The notes beneath the pieces were generated by a model that saw nothing but the letters and a program-made list of their open reading frames with translations, did not search any database and had not been told where the DNA came from. Both the position numbers and the translations under genes were made by a program. A stretch of 64,000 bases of DNA from Candidatus Competibacter sp. (GTDB lineage Bacteria > Pseudomonadota > Gammaproteobacteria > Competibacterales > Competibacteraceae). This document shows, piece by piece, positions 38,215-47,058 of this stretch (its first letter is position 1; each line of letters begins with the position of its first letter). The stretch covers positions 46,511 through 110,510 of the forward strand of contig JARSSH010000057.1 of the NCBI GenBank assembly GCA_029624815.1. The letters are read 5' to 3'.

Positions 38215-38763
38215 ATGAATGATCCATCATTGAATTTTTTCAACCGCCTGGTCCTGGCGCTGCGCGCCTTCGCGCGCATTCTGGCCGATGAGGGATTCGC
38301 CGCCGGCGTGCTGCGGCTCGAAGGGAGCGCGGCGGCGCTGGCGCCCACGGCGGCGGAGCCCGTCAAGCCGGCGCTCCGGGAAATCCCGCCGGATTCCGCC
38401 TTGCAATTGCTGGCGCTGTTGCAGCAGGAGGGGCGGTTCGTGGACTTTCTGGAGGAGAACGTGACCGCCTATTCCGACGCCGAAATCGGCGGCGCGGCGC
38501 GGGTGGTGCACGAGGGTTGCCGCAAGGTGGCGCGCGATTATCTGCAAATCCGGCCGGTGCGCGAGGAGGCGGAGGGCGCGCGGCTGACGCTGCCGGCCGG
38601 TTTCGACGCCACGGCGGTGCGGCTGACCGGCAACGTGGTCGGCCAGCCGCCCTTCACCGGCACGCTGATGCACCGCGGCTGGCGGGTGGCCGAGGTCCGG
38701 CTGCCGAAAGTGGCCGAGGGCCACGATGTCCGGGTGCTGGCGGCGGCGGAGGTGGAGTTATGA
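38215..38763 (+). CDS. DUF2760 protein associated with Hsp70 genes
   Basis: 182 residues, no signal peptide. It has the DUF2760 pattern: a helical start (FFNRLVLALRAFARILAD), ALQLLALLQQEGRFVDFLEEN, and a beta-rich end with GQPPFTGTLMHRGWRVAEVRLP. The family is of unknown function and is regularly found directly before divergent Hsp70 homologues. The stop overlaps the Hsp70 ATG (TTATGAG). It probably acts with that chaperone. Confidence 0.88.
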   Translation: MNDPSLNFFNRLVLALRAFARILADEGFAAGVLRLEGSAAALAPTAAEPVKPALREIPPDSALQLLALLQQEGRFVDFLEENVTAYSDAEIGGAARVVHEGCRKVARDYLQIRPVREEAEGARLTLPAGFDATAVRLTGNVVGQPPFTGTLMHRGWRVAEVRLPKVAEGHDVRVLAAAEVEL

Positions 38764-40607
38764 GCGAAGCCCGTTTCGCCATCGGCATCGACCTGGGGAC
38801 GACCAATTGCGTGCTGGCGGCGGTGGATCTGCACGCCAGCGAGCTGGACGAGGTGGTGGACTGGATCGAGGCGATCCCGCAGTTGACGGCGCCGGGCGCG
38901 GTCGAGGAACGGCCGCTGTTGCCGTCGTTCCTGTATCTGCCGCATCCCGACGAGTTGCGTCCCGAGGATCGCACCTTGCCGTGGGGGGAACAGCCGCCGT
39001 TCGTGGTCGGCGAGCTGGCTCGCGGCATGGGCGGGCGCACCCCGATCCGGCTGGTGGCCAGCGCCAAGAGCTGGCTGTGCCATCCCGGCGTGGATCGGCG
39101 CGCCGCCATCCTGCCGGTGGAAGCGCCGGAAGAAGTCCAGCGGGTATCCCCGCTGCACGCCTCGATGCGCTATCTGGAGCATCTGCGCGCCGCCTGGGAT
39201 CTGCGCCATCCCGATGCGCCGCTGGCCGAGCAGGACGTGGTGTTGACCGTGCCGGCGTCCTTCGATCCGGCCGCCCGGGAACTGACCGCCGAAGCGGCGA
39301 CGGCGGTCGGTCTGGGCGGCCATCTGGTCTTGCTGGAAGAGCCGCAGGCGGCGCTGTATCACTGGATTCTGGCCACTCGGGGCGAGTGGCGCAAGCAGGT
39401 GCGGCTCGGCGACATCATCCTGGTGATCGACCTGGGCGGCGGCACCGCCGACTTTTCGCTGATCGCCGTCACCGAACGCGGCGGTTCGCTGGAACTGGTT
39501 CGAGTGGCGGTGGGCGACCATATCCTGCTGGGCGGCGACAACATGGATCTGGCCCTGGCCCATGCGGTTCGCGCCAAACTGGCCGAACAGGGAACGCAGC
39601 TCGATCCCTGGCAGTTGCAGGGCCTCACCCACGGTTGTCGCCACGCCAAGGAGATTTTGCTCGGCGACGCCAGCGTCGAGGCCGTGCCGGTGGTGGTGCC
39701 GAGCCGCGGTTCCCGGCTGATCGGCGGCACGCTGCGCACCGAATTGACCCGCGAAGAAGTCGCCCGAACCCTGGTGGAAGGCTTCTTTCCGATGGTGGAA
39801 GCGTCGGCGCGGCCGGCGGGGCGGGCGCGGGCGGCGCTGACCAAGCTGGGCCTGCCCTACGCTCAGGATGCGGCCATGTCCCGTCATCTGGCGGCCTTCC
39901 TGGGTCGGCAGGTCGAAGCGACCCGCGATCTGCCCGGATTTGAGAATCATCGCTCGCCCGAACACGCCAGTTTCCTGCACCCAACCGCCGTGCTGTTCAA
40001 CGGCGGCGTGTTCAGGGCCCAGTCGCTGCTGGATCGGACCCTGGATTTGCTCAACGGGTGGCTGACCGCCGAGGGCGCACCGTCGGCGCGGCTGCTGGAA
40101 GGCGCCGATCTCGATCTGGCGGTGGCGCGCGGCGCGGCCTATTACGGCTATGTGCGGCGCGGGCGCGGGGTGCGGATTCGCGGCGGCACGGCCAAGTCCT
40201 ATTACGTCGGCGTGGAAAGCGCGATGCCGGCGGTGCCGGGAATGGAGCCGCCGATTCAGGCCTTGTGCATCGCGCCGTTCGGCATGGAGGAGGGGACGCA
40301 GGCCGAACTGCCGCCGCAGGAAGTCGGGCTGGTGGTGGGTGAGCCGGTGCGGTTCCGTTTCTTCGGTTCCTCGGTGCGGCGGGTCGATCAGGTGGGCGCG
40401 GTGCTGGAGCAGTGGACGGCGGACGAGATCGAGGAACTGGAGGAGATCGAGGCGACCTTGCCCGCCGAGGATCGCCAACCTGGCGAAGTGGTGCCGGTGC
40501 GACTGCACGCGGCGGTGACCGAGGTCGGCACGCTGCGGCTGGAAGCCGTGCCGCGCGAAGGCGGGGACGCCTGGAAGGTCGAATTCGACGTGCGCGGGGA
40601 GGGATGA
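38760..40607 (+). CDS. Hsp70-family chaperone homologue 1
   Basis: 615 residues. Actin-like ATPase fold: phosphate-1 IGIDLGTTNCVLAAV (residues ~8-22), phosphate-2 VIDLGGGTADFSLI (~220-233), adenosine motif LFNGGVFRAQSLL (~410). The substrate-binding part is shorter than and unlike DnaK's, with no lid or C-terminal EEVD-type tail, so this is a divergent Hsp70 of the kind paired with DUF2760. Client unknown. Coupled to the upstream gene by ATGA; a helicase gene follows after 27 nt. Confidence 0.92.
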   Translation: MSEARFAIGIDLGTTNCVLAAVDLHASELDEVVDWIEAIPQLTAPGAVEERPLLPSFLYLPHPDELRPEDRTLPWGEQPPFVVGELARGMGGRTPIRLVASAKSWLCHPGVDRRAAILPVEAPEEVQRVSPLHASMRYLEHLRAAWDLRHPDAPLAEQDVVLTVPASFDPAARELTAEAATAVGLGGHLVLLEEPQAALYHWILATRGEWRKQVRLGDIILVIDLGGGTADFSLIAVTERGGSLELVRVAVGDHILLGGDNMDLALAHAVRAKLAEQGTQLDPWQLQGLTHGCRHAKEILLGDASVEAVPVVVPSRGSRLIGGTLRTELTREEVARTLVEGFFPMVEASARPAGRARAALTKLGLPYAQDAAMSRHLAAFLGRQVEATRDLPGFENHRSPEHASFLHPTAVLFNGGVFRAQSLLDRTLDLLNGWLTAEGAPSARLLEGADLDLAVARGAAYYGYVRRGRGVRIRGGTAKSYYVGVESAMPAVPGMEPPIQALCIAPFGMEEGTQAELPPQEVGLVVGEPVRFRFFGSSVRRVDQVGAVLEQWTADEIEELEEIEATLPAEDRQPGEVVPVRLHAAVTEVGTLRLEAVPREGGDAWKVEFDVRGEG

Positions 40608-40634
40608 ATCCAAGCGCTACCGAGGGGCCAACCC

Positions 40635-42752
40635 ATGACCGATGTTCAGACCCAGCGCCAGGATGCCCGCCAGTTATTGCGCCGGGGGCTCGGTAATCCA
40701 CTGGCCGATTTCCACGCCGGCCAGTGGGAAGCGATTGACGCCCTGGTTAACCGCCGAGAAAAACTGCTGGTCGTGCAGCGCACCGGCTGGGGCAAGAGCA
40801 TGGTGTACTTCATCGCCACTCGCGTGCTGCGCGATCGGGGTTTGGGGCCGACCTTGATCGTCTCGCCGCTGCTGGCTCTGATGCGCAATCAGATCGAAGC
40901 CGCCGAACGGTTGGGTATCCGGGCGCTGACCATCAATTCCGCCAACCACGACGATTGGCCGTCGCTCACCCGCGCCATTCTGAGCGACGAGGCCGATGCG
41001 GTGCTGATTTCGCCGGAACGATTGGCCAACGACGAATTCGCGCGAAACGTGCTGTTGCCTATCGCCCAGCGTCTTGGTCTTTTAGTGGTGGACGAGGCCC
41101 ATTGCATTTCCGACTGGGGCCACGACTTCCGTCCGGATTATCGCCGCCTGGTTAACGTATTGCGGCGAATGCCGCCGAACATGCCCTTGCTGGGAACCAC
41201 GGCGACCGCCAACAATCGGGTGTTGAAGGATATTGGCCGGCAATTGGGCGATATCCAGATCCAGCGCGGTTCGTTGATGCGCGAAACCCTGGCGCTGCAA
41301 ACCCTGCGCCTGCCCGACCAGGCGGCGCGATTGGCCTGGTTGGCGGAGCATCTGCCGGAATTGCCCGGAACCGGCATTGTGTATACCCTGACCCGCCGCG
41401 ATGCCCAGCAGGTGGCCGACTGGCTGAGCGGAAAAGGCATCCCGGCCCGCGCCTATCACAGCGACAGCACGGCGGACGGTTTCGCCGATGCCAACGCCTA
41501 TCGACAGCATTTGGAAACCCTGCTGCTGACCAACCGGATCAAGGCGCTGGTGGCGACCACGGCGCTGGGCATGGGTTACGACAAGCCGGATTTGGGCTTT
41601 GTCGTTCACTATCAGGCGCCCGGCTCCATCGTCGCCTACTACCAGCAGGTGGGCCGCGCCGGACGCGCCATTGTTTATGCAATCGGGATTTTGCTGGCCG
41701 GGCGGGAAGATGCCGAGATTCACGACTTTTTCCGCGAGAGCGCCTTTCCCGACGAAACGCAGGTCAACGCCATTCTCCACGCGCTGGAACAGTCCGATGG
41801 TTTGACGGTCGGCGAACTGGAACCCGCGGTCAATCTCAGACGCAATAAGCAGATCGAGCATGTTTTGAAGTTCCTGAGCGTCGAAAATCCCGCTCCGGTG
41901 CTCAAGGACGGCTCGCGCTGGCGGCGAACGCCGGTGCCCTATCGCTTGGACCACGAGCGCATCCGGCGCCTCACTCGGCAGCGCGAGCAGGAGTGGCGGG
42001 AGGTTCAGGCGTATATCGACAGTCGGGACTGCTTGATGCGCTTTCTCGCCACGGCGCTGGACGATGAGAACCCGCGTCCGTGCGGTCGGTGCGCCCGTTG
42101 TCTGGGACAACCGGTGGTTGGGGAGAATTTTCCGCTGGCCTTGGCGATGGAAGCGGCGCGCTATCTCCGGTATTCCGAGTTGCCGCTGGAATGCAAAAAG
42201 CAGGTGGCCAAGGATGCGTTCACCGTTTATCCCTTTCGCGGCAATTTGAAAGCGGAGATGCAAGCCGAAACCGGGCGGGTGCTGTCGCGCTGGGGCGATG
42301 CCGGTTGGGGGCGGTGGGTGGCCGAGGACAAACGGGCCGGCCATTTCCGCGATGAGTTGGTGGAAGGCATGGCCGAGATGATTCAACAACGCTGGCGCCC
42401 TCAACCCGCGCCTGCCTGGGTCACCTGCGTGCCGTCCCGCAACCATCCGACCCTGGTTCCCGATTTCGCCCGTCGTTTGGCTGTGCGACTGCGCTTGCCG
42501 TTCGTGTCCGCCGTCGCCAAGCGACGCGACAATCAGCCGCAGAAATTCCAGCAGAACCGTTACCACCAGTGCCGTAACCTGGATGGCGCGTTTGCCGTTG
42601 CCGCGTCGATTCCGAATGGGCCGGTATTGCTGGTGGACGACATGGTGGATTCGGCCTGGACCCTGACGGTCGTGGCGGCCCTGCTGCGGCGGGCAGGGAG
42701 CGGGCCGGTGTGGCCGGTGGCCTTGGCGACTACCGCCGGTAGCGGAGACTGA
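40635..42752 (+). CDS. RecQ-like helicase fused to a phosphoribosyltransferase domain
   Basis: 705 residues. Superfamily 2 helicase core: Walker A RTGWGKSMVY (residues 49-58), DEAH box VVDEAHCISDWGHDFRPDY (151-169), motif III GTTAT (187-191), motif VI QQVGRAGRA (337-345). A RecQ zinc site follows with Cys466, 483, 486 and 489. Instead of an HRDC domain the C-terminal ~120 residues form a PRTase-type domain with LLVDDMVDSAWTLT (~665-678), like the PRPP loop but with SAWT in place of TGxT. It should unwind DNA 3'-5'; the PRTase ligand is unknown. It ends 1 nt before the DprA-like gene and is almost certainly co-expressed with it. Confidence 0.92.
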   Translation: MTDVQTQRQDARQLLRRGLGNPLADFHAGQWEAIDALVNRREKLLVVQRTGWGKSMVYFIATRVLRDRGLGPTLIVSPLLALMRNQIEAAERLGIRALTINSANHDDWPSLTRAILSDEADAVLISPERLANDEFARNVLLPIAQRLGLLVVDEAHCISDWGHDFRPDYRRLVNVLRRMPPNMPLLGTTATANNRVLKDIGRQLGDIQIQRGSLMRETLALQTLRLPDQAARLAWLAEHLPELPGTGIVYTLTRRDAQQVADWLSGKGIPARAYHSDSTADGFADANAYRQHLETLLLTNRIKALVATTALGMGYDKPDLGFVVHYQAPGSIVAYYQQVGRAGRAIVYAIGILLAGREDAEIHDFFRESAFPDETQVNAILHALEQSDGLTVGELEPAVNLRRNKQIEHVLKFLSVENPAPVLKDGSRWRRTPVPYRLDHERIRRLTRQREQEWREVQAYIDSRDCLMRFLATALDDENPRPCGRCARCLGQPVVGENFPLALAMEAARYLRYSELPLECKKQVAKDAFTVYPFRGNLKAEMQAETGRVLSRWGDAGWGRWVAEDKRAGHFRDELVEGMAEMIQQRWRPQPAPAWVTCVPSRNHPTLVPDFARRLAVRLRLPFVSAVAKRRDNQPQKFQQNRYHQCRNLDGAFAVAASIPNGPVLLVDDMVDSAWTLTVVAALLRRAGSGPVWPVALATTAGSGD

Positions 42753-42753
42753 C

Positions 42754-44019
42754 ATGGACCTGCACGCGCAAACCCAGGCAGTGTTGTTGTTGACCGCCTA
42801 TTTATCCAAACCCGCCAAGGGCGAGCCGGGCCCACTGACGCCGATGGAATGGGGGCGCTTCGCCCGTTGGCTGAAGGAACGGGGGATCGCTCCGGAAATG
42901 CTGCTGCGCAACGATCCCGCCCGGCTACTGGCGGGATGGACGGATCGCACGGTGACGCTGCAACGGGTTCAGGCATTGCTGAACCGTGCCGGCGCGTTGG
43001 GGCTGGCGGTGGAAAAATGGCAGCGCGCCGGACTCTGGATTCTGATTCGGGCCGATGCCGATTATCCCAACCGCCTGAAAAAACATCTGCAAGCCGATTC
43101 TCCGCCCGTGCTGTTCGGCTGCGGCAACCGCCGATTGCTGGATCGGGGTGGGATCGCTGTCGTCGGTTCGCGCCACGCCGGCCCGGAGGATTTAGCGTTC
43201 ACGACTCGCTTGGGCGCCGAGGCGGCGTTGCAGGGGCTGTCGGTGATTTCCGGTGGGGCGCGCGGCGTGGACGAGACGGCGATGCTGGGCGCGCTGGCGC
43301 GGGAGGGAACGGCGGTCGGCGTACTGGCCGACAGTCTGCTGCGCGCCGCCATCTCGGCCCGATTTCGCCCGAGTCTGCTGAACGGCAATCTGGCGCTGAT
43401 TTCGCCTTTCAACCCGGAAGCGGGCTTCGAGGTAGGCAACGCCATGGCCCGCAATAAATACATCTACTGTCTGGCCGACGCCGCCATCGTCATCGCGGCG
43501 GACCGGGAGCAGGGCGGCACTTGGAGCGGCGCGGTGGAAAATCTCAAGCATGGCTGGACGCCGCTCTGGGTCAAGCCGCATCCCGACCCTGTTTCCGGCA
43601 ATGCCGAACTGATCCGGCAGGGCGGGCGCGAGTTGCCGGCGGAGTCGGGTGATCTGACGGCGCTGTGTGTCCGGGAGGCGACGCTTGCGGTTGATCACCT
43701 GTCCCCCGTGGTCGCGAAACCCGCGCCGCCCGCCCCCAAATCGCCTCGGACTTCAACCCCGGCGGCCGACGCCATGCTCGACAACCTGGATTTTTATCAA
43801 TTGTTCCTGCGCCGCCTGCGGACGTTAACCGCGAAAATGCCGGCCACCGATCAGGAGCTGCTGACCGGTCTCGACATCGGTAAACCACAGTTGCGGGATT
43901 GGCTGAAGCGAGCCATGGAGGAAGGGCAGGTGACAAAGCTCGGCAAGCCGGTGCGCTATCAGTGGCGATCGGCGCGGCCCGCGCAAAACTCGTTTTTCGC
44001 TAACGATGTAGAGGGCTGA
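42754..44019 (+). CDS. DprA/Smf-like DNA-processing protein
   Basis: 421 residues. Helical N-terminal domain (~1-90), then the DprA Rossmann fold with IAVVGSRHAGPEDL (134-147) and VISGGARGVDETAMLGAL (164-181), SLLNGNLALISPF and NAMARNKYIYCLADAAIVI. After a Pro-rich linker a winged-helix-like C-terminus (TDQELLTGLDIGKPQLRDWL). Classical DprA loads RecA on incoming single strands during transformation; here it is paired with a RecQ-PRTase gene and not with topA or smg, suggesting a special role. It may be additional to a housekeeping dprA. The stop is followed 3 nt later by the second Hsp70 frame. Confidence 0.9.
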   Translation: MDLHAQTQAVLLLTAYLSKPAKGEPGPLTPMEWGRFARWLKERGIAPEMLLRNDPARLLAGWTDRTVTLQRVQALLNRAGALGLAVEKWQRAGLWILIRADADYPNRLKKHLQADSPPVLFGCGNRRLLDRGGIAVVGSRHAGPEDLAFTTRLGAEAALQGLSVISGGARGVDETAMLGALAREGTAVGVLADSLLRAAISARFRPSLLNGNLALISPFNPEAGFEVGNAMARNKYIYCLADAAIVIAADREQGGTWSGAVENLKHGWTPLWVKPHPDPVSGNAELIRQGGRELPAESGDLTALCVREATLAVDHLSPVVAKPAPPAPKSPRTSTPAADAMLDNLDFYQLFLRRLRTLTAKMPATDQELLTGLDIGKPQLRDWLKRAMEEGQVTKLGKPVRYQWRSARPAQNSFFANDVEG

Positions 44020-44022
44020 ACC

Positions 44023-46848
44023 ATCGCTCGATCCACTACTCCCCGCTATTTGGTCGGCATCGATCTGGGCACCACCCATACGGTGGTGGCCTATGCCGAT
44101 TTGAAAGCCGCCGGAGCGGCGGACATCCGTCAATTCTCCATCGAGCAACTGGTCGCGCCTGGCGCGGTGGCGGCTCGCCCGCTGTTGCCCTCGGTGCGCT
44201 ATCACCCGGCCGAAGGCGAACTGGCGGCGGCGGATATCCGGCTCCCTTGGACCCTCGACGACCCCGGCCAGGTGGCCGACGCGGTATTGGGCGAACTGGC
44301 CCGGGAGCGGGGCGCGCGGGCGCCGGGGCGGCTGGTGGCCAGCGCCAAGAGCTGGCTGTCGCACGCCGGTGTGGACCGCGCCGCGCCGGTGCTGCCCTGG
44401 GGCGCGACGGAGGAAGCGGCCCGTGTGTCGCCGGTGGCCGCCAGCGCCAGCTATCTGGCCCACGTCCGCGCCGCCTGGAATCGGCGCTTTCCCCGCCAGC
44501 CGCTGGAGCGGCAGGAACTGGTGTTGACCGTGCCGGCCTCGTTCGACGAAGTGGCGCGGACCCTGACGGTGGAAGCGGCGCGGCTGGCGGGTTTATCCCA
44601 GTTGCGTTTGCTGGAAGAGCCGCAGGCCGCTTGTTATGACTGGCTGCACCGCCATCGGGACGAAGTGGCGGCGGCGCTGGGCGAGTCCCGTCTATTGCTG
44701 GTCTGCGACGTGGGGGGCGGCACCACCGATTTGACCCTGATTCGGATCGAGCCGGGCGAGAGGGATCCGCGCCTGACCCGGATCGGCGTGGGCGAGCATC
44801 TGATGCTGGGCGGCGACAATATGGATTTGACCCTGGCCCGCGTCGTCGAGGCCCGCTTGGGCGGTGGGCGTCTGAGCGCGGGCGAATTGTCGCAGCTGTG
44901 GCAGCAGTGCCGGAGCGCCAAGGAACGGCTGCTGGCGCCCGATGCGCCGGAGCAGGTGACGGTGACCGTGCTCGGCGGTGGCGCCCGGCTGGTCGGCGGC
45001 GCGCGCGCGGCGCAATTGAGCCGCGACGAGGCGCGGGCGCTGCTGGTGGATGGTTTTCTGCCGCTGGCGAGGGCGGACGAACGACCCCAGGGCCGGCGGG
45101 CGGCGGTGGTCGAATTTGGTTTGCCCTATGCCGCCGATCCGGCCATCAGCCGTCATCTGGCGGCGTTTCTGGCCCGGTACGCCGACGCGGCCCGCCGGGC
45201 GCTGGGCGAACGGGCGCCGGTTGAGCGCCCGCCGATGCCGGACGCGGTGTTGCTGAACGGCGGGGTGTTCCACGGCGCGGCCCTGTCGGAACGGCTGCTG
45301 GAACTGTTAAGCGGTTGGCGGGGCGAACCGCTGCTGTGGCTGGATAATCCCGAACCCGAACTGGCGGTGGCGCGCGGCGCGGTGGCCTACGGGCTGGCGC
45401 GGCGCGGCCGGGGCCTGAAGATCGGCGGCGGTTCGGCGCGCGGCTATTTTCTGGTGGTGGACGGCGATCTCGACCGGAAGCAGGGGGTCTGTTTGCTGCC
45501 ACGCGGCGCGGAGGAGGGGCGGGAAATCCGGTTGGATCGAATCTTTTCCCTGCGGCTGGGTGCGCCGGTGCGGTTTCACCTGATGTCCTCGACCGGGGAT
45601 GCGGCCTTTGCGCCGGGTGAGTTGACCGCGCTGGATGCCGGAGAGTTTCTGCCCCTGCCGCCGGTCGTCACGCTGATCGAAAGCGAGGCCGGAGCGGGCG
45701 AGGTTCCGGTGCAACTGAGCGCGCAACTGACCGAAATCGGCACCCTGGAAGTGGATTGCGTCGCGGTGGAGCCCTCATCCCCAACCCCTCTTCCGGTGGG
45801 AGCGCCCTCACCCCCAACCCCTCTCCCGGTGGGAGAGGGGAGCGCCGGACCCAGGCGCTGGCGGCTGGCTTTTCAACTGCGCGGCGGCGATGGGGCGGCG
45901 TTGGCTCGCTTGCATCCCCGTTTTCCAGAAGCGACGGCACGGATCGAGCGGTTTTACGGCTCTCGCGCCGCCGATGTGGAGCCCAGGGAGATCAAGGGCT
46001 TGCGCGCCGATTTGGAGCGCTTGCTGGGCAGGCGCGAGACTTGGGGGACGCCACTGCTGCGGGAGTTGTTCGGAGTGTTGTGGGCCGGCGCGCGGCGGCG
46101 GCGGCGCTCGGTCGATCACGAGCGGCTATGGTTCAGCTTGGCCGGTTTTTGCCTGCGGCCGGGTTTCGGTTATCCGCTGGACGAGTGGCGGGCCGGGCAA
46201 TTGTGGGCGCTGTACGAGCAGGGCGTTCGGCACCATCGGGATGCCCAGGTGAGGTCGGAATGGTGGACGCTGTGGCGGCGGGTGGCCGGCGGCCTGGACG
46301 CGGCGGCGCAACTGCGGCTGAGCGAGAATTTACTGAACGACTTGCGCCCGTTGGGCGGCAAGATGGCCAAGGACAGGCCGCCGGGGATCGAAGACATGGC
46401 GCGGCTGGCCGGCGTACTGGAACGCTTGCCGGCGGCGCGCAAGCTCGAACTCGGCGAGCTGCTGCTGGCGCGGCTGGCGCGCAAGGGCGAATCGCCGCAA
46501 CTGTGGTGGGCGGTGGGCCGACTGGCGACCCGGGTTCCGGTGTATGGCAGCGCCCATGACGTGGTGCCGGCGGCGACGGCGGCGGCCTGGCTGGAGCGGG
46601 TGCTGGCCTTGGATTGGAAGGCGGTGGCGCCGGCGGCCTTCGCCGCGACCCTGCTGACGCGGCTGAGCGGCGATCGCCAGCGCGATCTGGACGATGCGGC
46701 GCGGGCGCGAGTCATCCAGCGGCTGCGGGCGGCCAAGGCGCCGGCCGCGTGGTTGCGGATGGTGGAAGAAGTGGCGGATCTGGACGAGGCCGACGCCGGC
46801 CGGGTGTTCGGCGAGGCGCTGCCGCCGGGCTTGCGGCTGGCGGGCTGA
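44023..46848 (+). CDS. Hsp70-family chaperone homologue 2, large (DUF3731-type C-terminus)
   Basis: About 941 residues. ATPase motifs VGIDLGTTHTVVAYAD, VCDVGGGTTDLTLI and LLNGGVFHGAAL, then a long extra C-terminal helical region (~610-941) as in the Hsp70 proteins that pair with DUF2760. No ATG lies where the protein should start. ATC at 44023 gives ARSTTPRYLVGIDLGTTH and has GAGG 8 nt upstream; the first conventional codon is TTG at 44050, without a ribosome-binding site and leaving one residue before the phosphate loop. Residues ~583-609 (SPTPLPVGAPSPPTPLPVG) are encoded by a dispersed R1 repeat. The frame is otherwise intact. Confidence 0.9.
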   Translation: MARSTTPRYLVGIDLGTTHTVVAYADLKAAGAADIRQFSIEQLVAPGAVAARPLLPSVRYHPAEGELAAADIRLPWTLDDPGQVADAVLGELARERGARAPGRLVASAKSWLSHAGVDRAAPVLPWGATEEAARVSPVAASASYLAHVRAAWNRRFPRQPLERQELVLTVPASFDEVARTLTVEAARLAGLSQLRLLEEPQAACYDWLHRHRDEVAAALGESRLLLVCDVGGGTTDLTLIRIEPGERDPRLTRIGVGEHLMLGGDNMDLTLARVVEARLGGGRLSAGELSQLWQQCRSAKERLLAPDAPEQVTVTVLGGGARLVGGARAAQLSRDEARALLVDGFLPLARADERPQGRRAAVVEFGLPYAADPAISRHLAAFLARYADAARRALGERAPVERPPMPDAVLLNGGVFHGAALSERLLELLSGWRGEPLLWLDNPEPELAVARGAVAYGLARRGRGLKIGGGSARGYFLVVDGDLDRKQGVCLLPRGAEEGREIRLDRIFSLRLGAPVRFHLMSSTGDAAFAPGELTALDAGEFLPLPPVVTLIESEAGAGEVPVQLSAQLTEIGTLEVDCVAVEPSSPTPLPVGAPSPPTPLPVGEGSAGPRRWRLAFQLRGGDGAALARLHPRFPEATARIERFYGSRAADVEPREIKGLRADLERLLGRRETWGTPLLRELFGVLWAGARRRRRSVDHERLWFSLAGFCLRPGFGYPLDEWRAGQLWALYEQGVRHHRDAQVRSEWWTLWRRVAGGLDAAAQLRLSENLLNDLRPLGGKMAKDRPPGIEDMARLAGVLERLPAARKLELGELLLARLARKGESPQLWWAVGRLATRVPVYGSAHDVVPAATAAAWLERVLALDWKAVAPAAFAATLLTRLSGDRQRDLDDAARARVIQRLRAAKAPAAWLRMVEEVADLDEADAGRVFGEALPPGLRLAG
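45772..45846 (+). repeat. R1 repeat fragment inside the second Hsp70 gene
   Basis: CCCTCATCCCCAACCCCTCT then CCCTCACCCCCAACCCCTC and TCTCCCGGTGGGAGAGGGG: the R1 core, partly duplicated. It is in frame and adds a Pro/Ser-rich stretch between the beta-sheet part and the helical C-terminal region. Neither R1 end (TATAGC) is present, so it is a core fragment. Confidence 0.7.
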
Positions 46849-46908
46849 GCCAGCCCGTCGCCAAGGCGCCGCCAGACCAGCGAACGGGGAGCAATCGCGT
46901 TCCTCGTT

Positions 46909-47008
46909 CCTCAATAACGCGCTCCCATCTCCCGGTAAGAGAGGGGTCGGAGGTGAGGGCGTTTGCGTCGCCCGGACATCCACAACCCGCATGGGATGGC
47001 TGTATAAT
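46909..47008 (-). repeat. R1 repeat, partial copy in reverse orientation
   Basis: Read on the minus strand it matches copy 2: TATAcAGCCATCCC, GGGTTGTGGATG, CCGG, CGCCCTCACCTCCGACCCC, TCTCTTACCGGGAGATGGGAGCGCG. The distal end with CAACCACAAT is missing. It fills about half of the 210-nt gap between the Hsp70 and cobalamin-binding genes, and its terminus overlaps a consensus -10 box. Confidence 0.65.
47003..47008 (+). promoter_or_regulatory. TATAAT -10 box upstream of the cobalamin-binding gene
   Basis: A perfect TATAAT preceded by TG (GGCTGTATAATTC), 51 nt before ATG 47059. No good -35 hexamer lies 17 nt upstream (CCACAA). It coincides with the mutated end of the reversed R1 copy, so the repeat may have brought or created the promoter. 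Confidence 0.45.
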
Positions 47009-47058
47009 TCGGAAAGGAATGGTTCTTTTTTTGTCCGCTCTTTGCGAGGTTCCATCCC

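Noticed and set aside
38538..40613. 691-codon minus-strand open frame opposite Hsp70 homologue 1
   Set aside because: Antisense shadow with Gln/His/Arg-rich text; the plus-strand Hsp70 motifs are decisive.
43981..44060. Recoding (selenocysteine or programmed read-through) at the DprA TGA
   Set aside because: No SECIS-like hairpin or selenoprotein context was seen; two complete protein families meet here, so separate initiation is simpler. Kept only as an alternative in the ATC-start finding.
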